A stretch of DNA of 47,600 bases, from contig PFVX01000089.1 of NCBI GenBank assembly GCA_002790835.1, forward strand, positions 1 to 47,600. Reading direction: 5' to 3'. The position numbers and the translations under genes are program-made. The first letter of the stretch is position 1, and each line of letters starts with the position of its first letter. Shown here one piece after another: positions 34,819 to 42,917 of this stretch. This DNA is from a bacterium CG_4_9_14_3_um_filter_65_15 (lineage in GTDB: Bacteria; Krumholzibacteriota; Krumholzibacteriia; LZORAL124-64-63). The notes beneath the pieces are model-generated. The model saw only the letters and a program-made list of their open reading frames with translations, did no database searches and was not told where the DNA came from.

Positions 34819-36348
34819 CTAGAACTGACCTGCCGCCGGGTCGAGGATTCCCCGGCGGAATTCGAGTGCCTCGCGAATGTGCCCCGGCAGCGCTCGACCC
34901 ACACCGTCCAAAGCAGCCAAGGTCGAGGCGATCCTTTGGCAACGGACGACACCCCTGAGCGACAGGCCCAAAGGGCGGCGCATCTCTTCCAATAGAGACA
35001 CCGCCGCCTCTGAGATCCCCGGTGGAGAAAGGCGAAGTCGGTCCCGGGCTGCGGTCAAGTGATCGGTGTGCGGTCGCCTGCGCCAATCCGCTTCCCGCTC
35101 CGGGTGCTGCTCACCTCTTGAACGGCCCAGGAATCGTCCTTCCCACTCTCCCATTTCCACAAAGAGATCGAAGCGATCCAGCAGCGGACCGGAGATCCGG
35201 CTCCGATGGCGCAATCGTTCGGCATGCGTGCAGCGGCAAGGTCGCAGACCGCTACCCAGGTATCCGCAATGGCAGGGGTTCATGGCGGCGACCAACTGGA
35301 ACGACGCCGGATAAGAGCGACCGCCGCCGGCGCGCACCAGGGATATCCGACCTTCCTCCAGGGGCTCGCGGAGGATCTCCAGGACACCGGGCCGGAATTC
35401 CGTCAACTCGTCCAGGAACAGGATGCCGCCGTGGGCCAGGGTGACCTCGCCCGGATCCAGCCGCGTTCCCCCGCCGGCCAGGCCTGCACGAGTCGTCGTA
35501 TGGTGGGGCGCCCGCAGGGGCGGTCGAACCATCAGGCCGCAGCCGGGAGACCGGCCCGCGGCACTGTGGATGCGCGTGACCTCCAGGGCCATTTCCTGCT
35601 CCAGGTCCGGCTGGATCCGGGCCAACAACCGCGCCAGTCGGGTCTTCCCCGTTCCCGGGGGCCCGACCAGCAGCAGATTGTGGCGACCGACCGCCGCCAC
35701 CACCGCCGCCTTGCGCACCAGGGCCTGCCCATCCAGATCCCCCAACATTTCGGCGGCCTGTGCGCGGTCCGCCCCATCCGGCCCGGTGCTCGGACCAGGC
35801 GGGGGGGTGGGCAACTCCCCTCGTTGCAGCCATTCCAGGGCCTCGCTCAGGCTCTGAACCGGCACCAAATCATAACCCGGCGCCAAGGCGGCTTCGGCAT
35901 ACTGTTCCCGGGGAACCACGGCCACCCGGGAGCCCATGCCGCGCAAGGAGAGCAGGATCGGCAACAAGCCCCGCAGAGGCCGCACCTGTCCAAAGAGGGA
36001 CAACTCCCCCAGAAACAAGGCGTCCAAACGTCCGGCATCCACCGGGCGGCCGAAACCCCGTCCCTTGCGCGCCGCGGCGGCCACCACACCGACGGCCAGA
36101 GCAAGGTCGCAGGAAGCCCCTTCCTTGCGTACCCCTGCCGGAGCCAGGTTCACCGTGATCCTGGCCGGGGGGATCTTGACCCCGCTGTTCCGCAACGCCG
36201 CCAGAACACGATCACGGCTCTCACGCACCTCCGTGTTGGGCAATCCCACCAGGTGGAAACCGGGCAACCCCCGGCTCAGATCCACCTCCGCCACCACGGC
36301 CAATCCTTGAATTCCCTGCAACACCCCGGTCTTGATCCTGGTCGCCAT
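34819..36348 (-). CDS. comM: ComM/YifB-family AAA+ ATPase
   Basis: ComM is a hexameric helicase that aids branch migration during natural transformation and recombination. The 509-residue protein has the N-terminal Lon-like domain (GLPGFHLVGLPNTEVRESRDRV), Walker A GPPGTGKT near residue 230, Walker B ILFLDEL and the HHTTTRAGL segment. The C-terminal Mg-chelatase-type region includes SGPLLDRFD. The length is as in E. coli YifB. The ATG at 36348 follows GGGAGG; longer in-frame starts are rejected. With CinA and RecA it suggests transformation may be possible, but no uptake genes are in the window. Confidence 0.94.
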   Translation of the reverse strand: MATRIKTGVLQGIQGLAVVAEVDLSRGLPGFHLVGLPNTEVRESRDRVLAALRNSGVKIPPARITVNLAPAGVRKEGASCDLALAVGVVAAAARKGRGFGRPVDAGRLDALFLGELSLFGQVRPLRGLLPILLSLRGMGSRVAVVPREQYAEAALAPGYDLVPVQSLSEALEWLQRGELPTPPPGPSTGPDGADRAQAAEMLGDLDGQALVRKAAVVAAVGRHNLLLVGPPGTGKTRLARLLARIQPDLEQEMALEVTRIHSAAGRSPGCGLMVRPPLRAPHHTTTRAGLAGGGTRLDPGEVTLAHGGILFLDELTEFRPGVLEILREPLEEGRISLVRAGGGRSYPASFQLVAAMNPCHCGYLGSGLRPCRCTHAERLRHRSRISGPLLDRFDLFVEMGEWEGRFLGRSRGEQHPEREADWRRRPHTDHLTAARDRLRLSPPGISEAAVSLLEEMRRPLGLSLRGVVRCQRIASTLAALDGVGRALPGHIREALEFRRGILDPAAGQF

Positions 36349-36488
36349 ATCGCCTCCCGGCGGGATGGATGCAAAGCGGCGGCCGGGGACAGAGGCGCAA
36401 TAGAGCGCGATTCCGAAGAGTCCCGACAACCCCGGTAAGCGCCCCCGCGTGGCCTTGTCGCCAACGGGCAACGGGGTATGCCGGGCAG

Positions 36489-36520
36489 AAAAAAACGGAC
36501 CTTCCCGAGGGAAGGCCCGT
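36489..36520 (-). terminator. Intrinsic terminator after the histone-fold gene
   Basis: The minus strand forms ACGGGCCTTCCC/GGGAAGGTCCGT (one G-U pair) with a 2-nt loop, followed by seven T residues. It lies 40 nt past the histone stop codon and separates that gene from comM. Confidence 0.9.
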
Positions 36521-36559
36521 CAACGAGTACCATTTCGGAAACGAATTCCGAAGCGTCTC

Positions 36560-36730
36560 CTACAGGTCGTGGGGACGAACCGTCTTGCGGCCGTTGTCCA
36601 GGGCCCGCTTCTCGGCGGCCTTGATCATTTCCCGGACCTTGGCGTCCAGTGCGGCGTAAAACTCGCCGGACACGTTGCAATCCTTGACGGATTCCTTGGT
36701 CTTGCTCTTGCTGATAATCATGTCGGCCAT
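36560..36730 (-). CDS. Small stand-alone bacterial histone-fold protein (56 residues)
   Basis: This gene is only 57 codons long. The product has the order of a histone fold: basic helix 1 (KSKTKESVKDC, about 8-18), long helix 2 (about 21-46), the loop-2 motif NGRKTVRPHDL (46-56). The last segment lines up with archaeal histone HAGRKTIKAEDI: the RKT of loop 2 and the Asp of helix 3 are kept, and helix 3 stops short. Truncated single histones of this type are known from Bdellovibrio and some other bacteria, where they bind and can coat DNA. The ATG at 36730 follows GGGAGGGCCCCC. It has its own promoter and terminator. Confidence 0.85.
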   Translation of the reverse strand: MADMIISKSKTKESVKDCNVSGEFYAALDAKVREMIKAAEKRALDNGRKTVRPHDL

Positions 36731-36859
36731 GGGGGCCCTCCCTGGATTAAGGTTCCTTTCCCACCGGTTCGCGGACGCTCAAAAAGCTTCGGCCGGCCTG
36801 CGGGAAAGTCAGAATTGCGGATACAGGCCCGGAAAACCCCGGGTTCGCTGAACCGCGAC

Positions 36860-36888
36860 ACAATCGCCTCGACACGAGATGCTGTCAA
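36860..36888 (-). promoter_or_regulatory. Predicted promoter of the histone-fold gene
   Basis: On the minus strand a perfect TTGACA and GATTGT are spaced 17 nt. Transcription would start near 36853, giving a leader of about 120 nt before the ATG. Confidence 0.55.
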
Positions 36889-36970
36889 GAGTAGTTTTCT
36901 GCAGGAATCCTACCGGAAATACCCTTTCCCGGCCCTGCAGGCGGGAAAAAGCTACCAGAAGGAGAGCCCC

Positions 36971-38338
36971 ATGGCCAGCGAAAAGGTCTTAGAATATTTG
37001 CAGGAAAATCGGCAGCTTCATCTGGACCAGCTGTGCGATTTCCTGCGCATCGCCAGCATCAGCTCCCAGACCGAACACGCAGCCGACGTCCAGGCCGCCG
37101 GCCGTTTCGTGGCCGACGAGTTGCGCGACCTGGGCTTGGCCGTCGAGACCTTCGACCTGGGCGGCCACCCCCTGGTGTACGCCCAGAGCGAAATTCGACC
37201 CGACCGCAAGACCCTGCTGTTCTACGGCCACTACGACGTGCAGCCGGTGGATCCCCTGGAACTGTGGAACCATCCTCCCTTCGAACCGGTCATCGAGAAT
37301 GGGGTTCTCTATGCCCGCGGGTCCAGCGACGACAAGGGACAGCTCTACGCCCACTTCAAAGCCGTGGAGGCATACGTGCGGACCGGCCAGGACCTGCCGG
37401 TCAACGTCAAGTTCATCATCGAGGGCGAAGAGGAATGCGGCGGGCACAGCATCTACCGCTTTACCGAGGAGAATCCCGACAAGCTTGCCTGTGACACCGT
37501 GGTCATTTCCGACACCACTCTCTACAACGAGACAACTCCGGGCATCTGCTACAGCCTCAAGGGCCTCTGTTTCATGGAGATCAGGGTCAACGGCCCGGCC
37601 ATGGACCTGCATTCGGGCAGCTACGGCGGCACCGTCCGCAACCCGGGCAACGCTGTGGCGGCCATCGTGGCCTCGCTGACCGACGGCGACGGCCGCTGCC
37701 TCGTGCCGGGGTTCTACGACTCCGTGCTGGAGCTGGACCAGGAGGAACGGGACGGCTTCGCCGCCCTGGGCTACACCGACGAAATCCTGCGCGGGGAAAC
37801 CGGCGCTCCCGGACCCTGGGGTGAGAAGGGTTTCACCACCCTGGAACGGATGTGGGCCCGCCCGACCTGCGATGTGAACGGATTGGTGAGTGGGTACGGC
37901 GGCGAGGGCGCCAAGACCATCATCCCCGCCAAGGCCACGGCCAAGGTGAGCATGCGGCTGGTCCCCAACCAGGACCCCGACGCCATCGCTGCGGCCTTCC
38001 GGGAATTCGTCCTGGCGCACGCGCCCGCAGGGGTGAATGTCGAGGTGGAAAACCTGCACAACGCCGCGCCCGTCCTGGTGCCGCGCGACTCGGACATGGT
38101 GAAGGCGGGCATGGCCGCCCTGGAGCAGGGTTTCGGAGCCAAGCCCGTGTTCATCCGCGAAGGCGGCAGCATTCCCATCGTGGGCACCTTCCAGGATTGT
38201 CTGAAGGCCCCGGTGCTGCTGCTGGGTTACGGCCTGGCCACCGACAACATCCATTCGCCCAACGAAAAGTTCCATCTGGAGAATTTCCGGCGGGGCGCGC
38301 GGACTTCCGCCATCCTGCTGAGCGAGGCGTCGCGCTGA
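36971..38338 (+). CDS. M20 family metallodipeptidase
   Basis: A 455-residue M20-family zinc peptidase, probably a cytoplasmic dipeptidase. Metal and catalytic residues are visible: His and Asp in YGHYDVQPVDP near residue 87, Asp in RGSSDDKGQ near 117, the catalytic Glu pair in EGEEECGG near 152, Asp in VISDTTLYN and the final His in NIHSPNEKF near 431. No signal peptide. The ATG at 36971 follows AAGGAGA six bases upstream. It is transcribed toward tRNA-Glu, divergent from the histone gene. Substrate (dipeptide, or N-acyl amino acid) cannot be decided. Confidence 0.9.
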   Translation: MASEKVLEYLQENRQLHLDQLCDFLRIASISSQTEHAADVQAAGRFVADELRDLGLAVETFDLGGHPLVYAQSEIRPDRKTLLFYGHYDVQPVDPLELWNHPPFEPVIENGVLYARGSSDDKGQLYAHFKAVEAYVRTGQDLPVNVKFIIEGEEECGGHSIYRFTEENPDKLACDTVVISDTTLYNETTPGICYSLKGLCFMEIRVNGPAMDLHSGSYGGTVRNPGNAVAAIVASLTDGDGRCLVPGFYDSVLELDQEERDGFAALGYTDEILRGETGAPGPWGEKGFTTLERMWARPTCDVNGLVSGYGGEGAKTIIPAKATAKVSMRLVPNQDPDAIAAAFREFVLAHAPAGVNVEVENLHNAAPVLVPRDSDMVKAGMAALEQGFGAKPVFIREGGSIPIVGTFQDCLKAPVLLLGYGLATDNIHSPNEKFHLENFRRGARTSAILLSEASR

Positions 38339-38368
38339 CCCGCCGCCCCGACCTGCAAGGACCGGGAT

Positions 38369-38397
38369 TTGACTTCCCGGCAAGGAAATTGTAGCTT
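38369..38397 (+). promoter_or_regulatory. Predicted promoter of tRNA-Glu
   Basis: TTGACT and TAGCTT are spaced 17 nt and lie 20 nt before the mature tRNA end, a typical tRNA promoter position. Confidence 0.6.
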
Positions 38398-38417
38398 TTG
38401 CCGCTCCAATGCTCGGC

Positions 38418-38492
38418 GTCCCCGTCGTCTAGTGGTTAGGACACCGCCCTTTCACGGCGGCAACACGGGTTCGATCCCCGTCGGGGATGCCA
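38418..38492 (+). tRNA. tRNA-Glu (anticodon TTC)
   Basis: Cloverleaf on the plus strand: acceptor GTCCCCG/CGGGGAT (G1-U72), anticodon stem CCGCC/GGCGG around CTTTCAC (TTC, reading GAA/GAG), T-arm ACGGGTTCGATCCCCGT and CCA encoded. A substrate for MnmA. Confidence 0.95.
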
Positions 38493-38549
38493 AACAGCTC
38501 TGTAGTCGCCACCCTGCCAATCCCATTTTGCCTGCGCAGCTCCGCCCCC

Positions 38550-39458
38550 TCAGGGCACGGTAATCGTCACCACGTCCGCATTGGCTCCGTCGAATACCCC
38601 GTAGACGATGGCGGTGCCATCGGGCGACCACTGGGGCCAGTAGCCTCCCAGCCGGGTCAACTGGGTCCAGGAGCCACCCGTGGCTGGGGTCAGGTAGATC
38701 TGGGTTGCTCCGTCCCGGGTGGACTCGAAGGCGATGACATCGCCCAGGGGGGACCAGGCGGGATGACCTTCATAACCGGCGTCCGGAGTGATCTGGACTC
38801 CCTTGCCGCCCGCGACGCCGATGGTGTACAAGGCGCTCCACCCGGTGGCGTTGGATTCGTAGACGACGTGGCTACCGTCCGCCGACCAGTCCGCCGTCCG
38901 GCAGTAGATCCCCTCGGCCGTCGTGGTCAGACGGCCCAGGTCGGCCCCTGCTGAGGAGACGAGGTACAGATCCAACCCGACAATCTTGTCGCGGTTGCTT
39001 TCGAAGACGATGGCCCCTTGCTTCGGGGACCAGGCGGGGCCGGCGTCGTCGAAGGTGCCCGAGGTCAAGGCCACCGGGCCGTTCTCGATTTGGGCCAAAT
39101 CCAGGGCGTAGATGTGCCGATGACCGGCGAGGTCTGATTCGTAAACCAGGTGGGTTCCGTCAGGAGAAACCGAGGGAGAGGAATCAAATACCGTGTTCAC
39201 CGTCAACTGCTCGGGAAGCCCACCGGTCAGGGACACGCGAAAGATTTCCATGTCGCCGTCGGCGTCGGCTTCAAAGTAGACCCACTGGCCGTCCGGAGAA
39301 ACCACCGGATTGGCTTCGTAGGGTGGACCCGCCATGACTTCGGTTCGCTTCTCCACGACCCCCTCATCAACGCTCGTCGGGGTATCGGTTCCACTGCACC
39401 CGGCCAACCATCCCAGCAGGGCCAAAGGCCAAACCCGTCTCAGATTCGCTTTCATCAT
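38550..39458 (-). CDS. TolB-like beta-propeller lipoprotein
   Basis: A 302-residue lipoprotein with lipobox LAGC (Cys21). At least six PD40/WD40-like repeats follow, each with the pattern PxxSPDGxxxxxES: e.g. NPVVSPDGQWVYFEAD, SPSVSPDGTHLVYESD, GPAWSPKQGAIVFESN, HPAWSPLGDVIAFEST and PQWSPDGTAIVYG. This is the TolB propeller fold. It has no N-terminal TolB domain, so it is not full TolB. The ATG at 39458 (second Met 39455) follows GGGAGAGG. It sits between tRNA-Glu and the metallopeptidase gene. Function unknown; likely outer-membrane anchored in the periplasm. Confidence 0.85.
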   Translation of the reverse strand: MMKANLRRVWPLALLGWLAGCSGTDTPTSVDEGVVEKRTEVMAGPPYEANPVVSPDGQWVYFEADADGDMEIFRVSLTGGLPEQLTVNTVFDSSPSVSPDGTHLVYESDLAGHRHIYALDLAQIENGPVALTSGTFDDAGPAWSPKQGAIVFESNRDKIVGLDLYLVSSAGADLGRLTTTAEGIYCRTADWSADGSHVVYESNATGWSALYTIGVAGGKGVQITPDAGYEGHPAWSPLGDVIAFESTRDGATQIYLTPATGGSWTQLTRLGGYWPQWSPDGTAIVYGVFDGANADVVTITVP

Positions 39459-39606
39459 CGCTGACCTCTCCCGTCCCCCAACCCCAAAACGACCCAATGG
39501 GTGGATCGAAAGCACGATCCGGTCCCCGTGGGAGTCCGGAATCTCCATCGGCATGGATCCGTGCGTATGTACAGGGAATATTCAGAATAATGAATAAAAA
39601 AGCAAA

Positions 39607-40650
39607 TTAACGCACCAAAACGACGGCCCCACGCGAGAGTACCTCACCCATATGCATAACGTACAGATAGCGCCCGCTCGCCGCCGCCGACCCTCCATCG
39701 GTGGTTCCGTCCCACCGCAGGGACACCCGGCCATTGGCCTGATAACCGCCGGTAACGGTCCGCACCCGGCCCCCGCGCAGATCGAAAATCTCCAGCCGCG
39801 CTTGCCCGGTCGAGGCGGACACATCGTCGGGAAGGACCATCTCGATCGTCGTCAAGGGGTTGCATGGATTGGGAAAAGCGGAACTGCCGGCGGCCACCGG
39901 ACCCCGGGCATCGGCAAAATATCCGGCAAGCAGGTCCCGCAAACCATCGATCCGATTCGGGGTCATCAAATCGTGATTTTCAATATTGCCGCCGGCCACG
40001 GCCAAAGGGCCCCCGAAGAGAAAGCGGATATCCTCAGCGAGGATTTCCCGGGCTCGGTCCGCGTGGCGTGCTGTCGGACCGTTCACCACCGGGTCCAGAC
40101 CCCGCAACTCCATGTAGGCCTCCCAGCGACCGGGAAAACGGTCCATGCAGGCCCACGTCAGGATGTGACCCATCTCATGGGTGGTGATGTTGGCCTGGAT
40201 GGACGGCTCGATCGCAGCCGTTCCGGGAGACAAGAGGATGGCTCCCCGTCGGGAAAAACTTCCCCCCGCTTCCACGGGAGTGTTGGGCAGCACGAACACT
40301 TCCACCGTCAAATCGGTGTCCACTTCCAAGGCAGCCAGGGCCATCCGGACCACGGAAGGATCAAAAGGTGTGCGGATGGCGGCGTCATCGCGCAGGGCCA
40401 GGCACCCCACCGCCGGGTGGTCCAGGACCAGACCCTCCGGGTCGGAATACTCAAGAGCCGCAGAAATTTCCGCGGGAGAATGGATATGAGCGGTGATGCC
40501 GTTGGCGAAGGATTGAACCTCCATTCCCTCGGCAACGCGCGCCCCTGGCCCACTGACCAGGACGATGGTCAGCAGGGCGAGTTGGGCCAGGGACGCCGGG
40601 TGCGGGCGAGGAGAAGCGGAATGGATGCGCTGCTTGATCAAGGTGCCCAT
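39607..40650 (-). CDS. Secreted HExxH metallopeptidase with FlgD-like C-terminal tail
   Basis: A 347-residue exported protein: signal-like N-terminus (about 1-42), a zincin domain with HEMGH at 158-162 and a Glu in ILAEDIRFLFGG near residue 206 as likely third zinc ligand. It ends in a FlgD-Ig-like module (about 258-347) beginning FPNPCNPLTTIEM with LEIFDLRGGRVRTV and ending in AVVLVR. The ATG at 40650 has an excellent TAGGAG ribosome site. Its AT-rich leader differs from the rest of the window. A zinc peptidase for an extracellular or cell-surface target is likely; family unclear. Confidence 0.82.
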   Translation of the reverse strand: MGTLIKQRIHSASPRPHPASLAQLALLTIVLVSGPGARVAEGMEVQSFANGITAHIHSPAEISAALEYSDPEGLVLDHPAVGCLALRDDAAIRTPFDPSVVRMALAALEVDTDLTVEVFVLPNTPVEAGGSFSRRGAILLSPGTAAIEPSIQANITTHEMGHILTWACMDRFPGRWEAYMELRGLDPVVNGPTARHADRAREILAEDIRFLFGGPLAVAGGNIENHDLMTPNRIDGLRDLLAGYFADARGPVAAGSSAFPNPCNPLTTIEMVLPDDVSASTGQARLEIFDLRGGRVRTVTGGYQANGRVSLRWDGTTDGGSAAASGRYLYVMHMGEVLSRGAVVLVR

Positions 40651-40987
40651 GCGGTTCTCCTACCAGTTGATCTAATAATTATTTCTCATATTATCGCACA
40701 TATTATGCCTGTTGTCATCTCCGCAGTGACAACGGGAAAAAATATTTCTCTCGTCCTGGATTTGACATAACACATTGTATTTCAATACATTAAAGAGGCA
40801 AAAATCGATTCTGATGAGATTGGCGGACCAGGGAATTAATTCTCACCTCTTGGGGAAATGTACAAGTTGGGTGATTTTCCCCAACTCCCTGGGAACAATC
40901 ACCCAGGATTTCGTTCCTTTCGGAAATGGAAAATCCCCGCTCGACGGGTTCCGAACGGAGATTGGGAGGCGGGTTTCGGGAAGAGAA
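40651..40987. promoter_or_regulatory. AT-rich intergenic island, 337 bp, with palindromes and a long hairpin
   Basis: This gap is far richer in A/T than its surroundings. It holds an inverted repeat TTGTCA-N9-TGACAA (40712-40732), a plus-strand promoter-like TTGACA-N18-TACATT (40762-40791) and a 14-bp palindrome TGTATT-N2-AATACA at its -10 end. A strong hairpin (40868-40905) follows. On the minus strand -10-like TAATAT copies precede the metallopeptidase gene. No convincing ORF: the plus-strand frame is a shadow of the gene at 40988-42340. Confidence 0.55.
40868..40905 (-). terminator. Long near-perfect hairpin, possible terminator of the sigma-factor operon
   Basis: TGGGTGATTTTCCC pairs with GGGAACAATCACCCA (a single bulged C) around a 9-nt loop, a 14-bp stem. 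On the minus strand it lies downstream of the stop at 40988 and is followed by ACTTGTACATTT, a poor T-tract. Terminator is the likeliest reading, but a structured RNA or operator is possible. Confidence 0.5.
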
Positions 40988-42340
40988 TCAGGCTTTGCCG
41001 AGACGGGATTTCAAGAGGGCGCCCAGGCCCAGGAAATAGGCGATGACCTTGATGAGCAGGCCCAGCCCACCGAGGGCCAGCAGGGGAAATTCCGTTTCGA
41101 GAGCCGCACCCAGCAGGGCGCCGATGAAAACCGGGGAATGGAGAATGCACAAGCCCACCACGACCGCCAAAACAGGCGACGGACATTGCCGACCGAGGCT
41201 ACGGCACAGGCCGTCACCGACCACCGCACCGACCACCGCCACCGCAAGGAGGGAAACCAAAGCGGCGCCAAGACCCAGCAGAAGGGCCAATGGCAGACCG
41301 ATCACGGTCAGGACCAGGATTGCTCCCAGCAGAAACAACACCAGGTGTCCGACCAGGGCCGCCAAGACCCCGATGCCCATGGCGACCAGGGGTTCCCTGC
41401 GCAGGGATCCGGTAATGGCCTCGAAACGCCTGGCAGGGGTCAACAGGGCCGTCAGACCGGCCATGATCAAAACCACCACGAACAGGCTCTGGGTGAAGAA
41501 AAACGACAACCAACCCCGTCCCAGCATCATGTACGGGCTAAAGCCGCCGTTGGGAAGAGGATCGATAACCGTGACCTCACCCATGCTGGCACCAGGATCC
41601 TGGTCCAGACTCCCCCCAACGGTAACGGTTTGGCCTTCGATCTCCGCGCCTCCGCCAACCTGGAGGTCTCCCAGCACCACGACCACATCGCCCTGGACAC
41701 GCCCGGCGATTTCCGCGTTTCCCCCGATCACGACCACGTTACCCCGCACATCCTCATCCTCCGCGACAAGGACGTCATCCCCGATCTTGACCAAATTGCC
41801 GGTGACGATCTTGCGCGGCCGCGGAGGAACGGTCCGGAACCCGGAACTCCAAGTCCAGCCCTTGTCGGCCACATGGACCGAGTCGGGCAAATCGGACAGA
41901 ATCAGCTGCGAAAGGGTGTTCAGGCCCTGGCTGATGTGTTCGTCGAGGTTCTCGGGAATGTTGATGACGATGCCTTCGCCGGCTTCATCGAGCAGGCTGA
42001 TGCGGTTGTCCTTGATCTGCAGATCCATCCGGCCGAGCTGAACACCGATGCGTTCGACCACACTGCCGACCTGATCAATCGATTGCTCCAGCCGCGCCAG
42101 CTCCATTTCGTTCAGCTCAAGCCCCAGATCTTCCAGATCCAGGGAATCGCGCATGGAGCTTACCAGGGCGCTGTAACGTCGAATCTCCCGCAACAACGAG
42201 TCGCGCTCGCTGGGAAACCCGACCTTGAAAACCTCTTGCGGGGCTTCCGGATTTCCTGCAGCAACGGGACGGGCGAGCGCCAGAGTCATCGTCACGGCGA
42301 CAAAGACAAGCAGAAGGGATGATTGCTGCTGCCGGGACAT
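40988..42340 (-). CDS. Bactofilin-like polymer-forming domain membrane protein
   Basis: A 450-residue protein with a signal-like N-terminus (about 7-30), an alpha-helical coiled-coil-like region (30-130), and a short beta-helix-like segment of repeated units near 220-290 (GNVVVIGGNAEIAGRVQGDVVVVLGD in two pieces, then QVGGGAEIEGQTVTVGG). The beta-helix resembles bactofilin/polymer-forming cytoskeletal domains. The C-terminal third has four or five membrane helices. The ATG at 42340 lies 5 nt after the anti-sigma stop, so it is the third gene of an ECF operon and could be a membrane effector or sensor. The earlier in-frame start at 42538 is inside the anti-sigma gene. Confidence 0.75.
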   Translation of the reverse strand: MSRQQQSSLLLVFVAVTMTLALARPVAAGNPEAPQEVFKVGFPSERDSLLREIRRYSALVSSMRDSLDLEDLGLELNEMELARLEQSIDQVGSVVERIGVQLGRMDLQIKDNRISLLDEAGEGIVINIPENLDEHISQGLNTLSQLILSDLPDSVHVADKGWTWSSGFRTVPPRPRKIVTGNLVKIGDDVLVAEDEDVRGNVVVIGGNAEIAGRVQGDVVVVLGDLQVGGGAEIEGQTVTVGGSLDQDPGASMGEVTVIDPLPNGGFSPYMMLGRGWLSFFFTQSLFVVVLIMAGLTALLTPARRFEAITGSLRREPLVAMGIGVLAALVGHLVLFLLGAILVLTVIGLPLALLLGLGAALVSLLAVAVVGAVVGDGLCRSLGRQCPSPVLAVVVGLCILHSPVFIGALLGAALETEFPLLALGGLGLLIKVIAYFLGLGALLKSRLGKA

Positions 42341-42345
42341 GGTGG

Positions 42346-42858
42346 TCAGCCCCCGCTGCGGCGCAAGGCGAGGGTTGCGACCCGGAGCATGCCCTGCAAA
42401 CGCACGACCGCTTCGGGCAACAACCCGACAACCACGCCGTAGGCAAAATTCGGCGGGGCCTGGAACCAACCCATGGCGATACCCGCGGCCGCGGCCATCA
42501 CCATGCCCGCCAGGCGGGTCACCGGGGAGCGCACCCAAACCGGGAGGGTCTCCTCGGCCAGGATGACCGGCACCCGGGGCTGACGCAGATCCGCCATCGA
42601 CCGGTAGGATTCGTAGGGAACGGCGGCCAGGATCCGGCGATCGAAATCCGCAGGCGGTCCCAAGGCCGGCATGGCCTCAAGCAGGCCAAAAGTGGCCTGC
42701 CACTGTTCAAGGGCGGTTTGACACCCGGTACAGGTGCGCAAGTGCAGGAAAACACGCATGGACTCGGTCTTTGCGAGGGATCCGTCCAGGTACTCCTGCA
42801 GGGTGGCGCAGCAGTCGGTGCAGCTGATGGGGGGCTGATCCGTTTTGCGGCCGGTCAT
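42346..42858 (-). CDS. Zinc-finger anti-sigma factor, membrane anchored
   Basis: A 170-residue anti-sigma factor candidate: the N-terminal ZAS-type motif has H39-xxx-C43-xx-C46 with an upstream Cys13. One membrane helix follows (around residue 115-130, LAGMVMAAAAGIAMGWF), with the C-terminal part outside. It should bind the ECF sigma factor encoded just upstream. The ATG at 42858 follows AAGGAG. A 196-bp gap with two perfect hairpins separates it from the sigma gene, unusual because such pairs usually overlap. Confidence 0.85.
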   Translation of the reverse strand: MTGRKTDQPPISCTDCCATLQEYLDGSLAKTESMRVFLHLRTCTGCQTALEQWQATFGLLEAMPALGPPADFDRRILAAVPYESYRSMADLRQPRVPVILAEETLPVWVRSPVTRLAGMVMAAAAGIAMGWFQAPPNFAYGVVVGLLPEAVVRLQGMLRVATLALRRSGG

Positions 42859-42876
42859 GACAGAGACTCCTTCTGT

Positions 42877-42896
42877 GCGGCCCGCCGTCGGGCCGC
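42877..42896 (-). promoter_or_regulatory. Perfect hairpin just upstream of the anti-sigma ribosome site
   Basis: GCGGCCCG/CGGGCCGC with a 4-nt loop, ending a few bases before AAGGAG. It could stabilise the message or affect translation of the anti-sigma factor. Confidence 0.5.
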
Positions 42897-42917
42897 CGGG
42901 GATGGGTTGGCATGGCG

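Noticed and set aside
40775-42322. Plus-strand frame starting in the AT-rich gap
   Set aside because: Most of it is antisense to the bactofilin-like gene; the first 70 codons lie in the gap but lack a clear ribosome site and do not resemble a protein.
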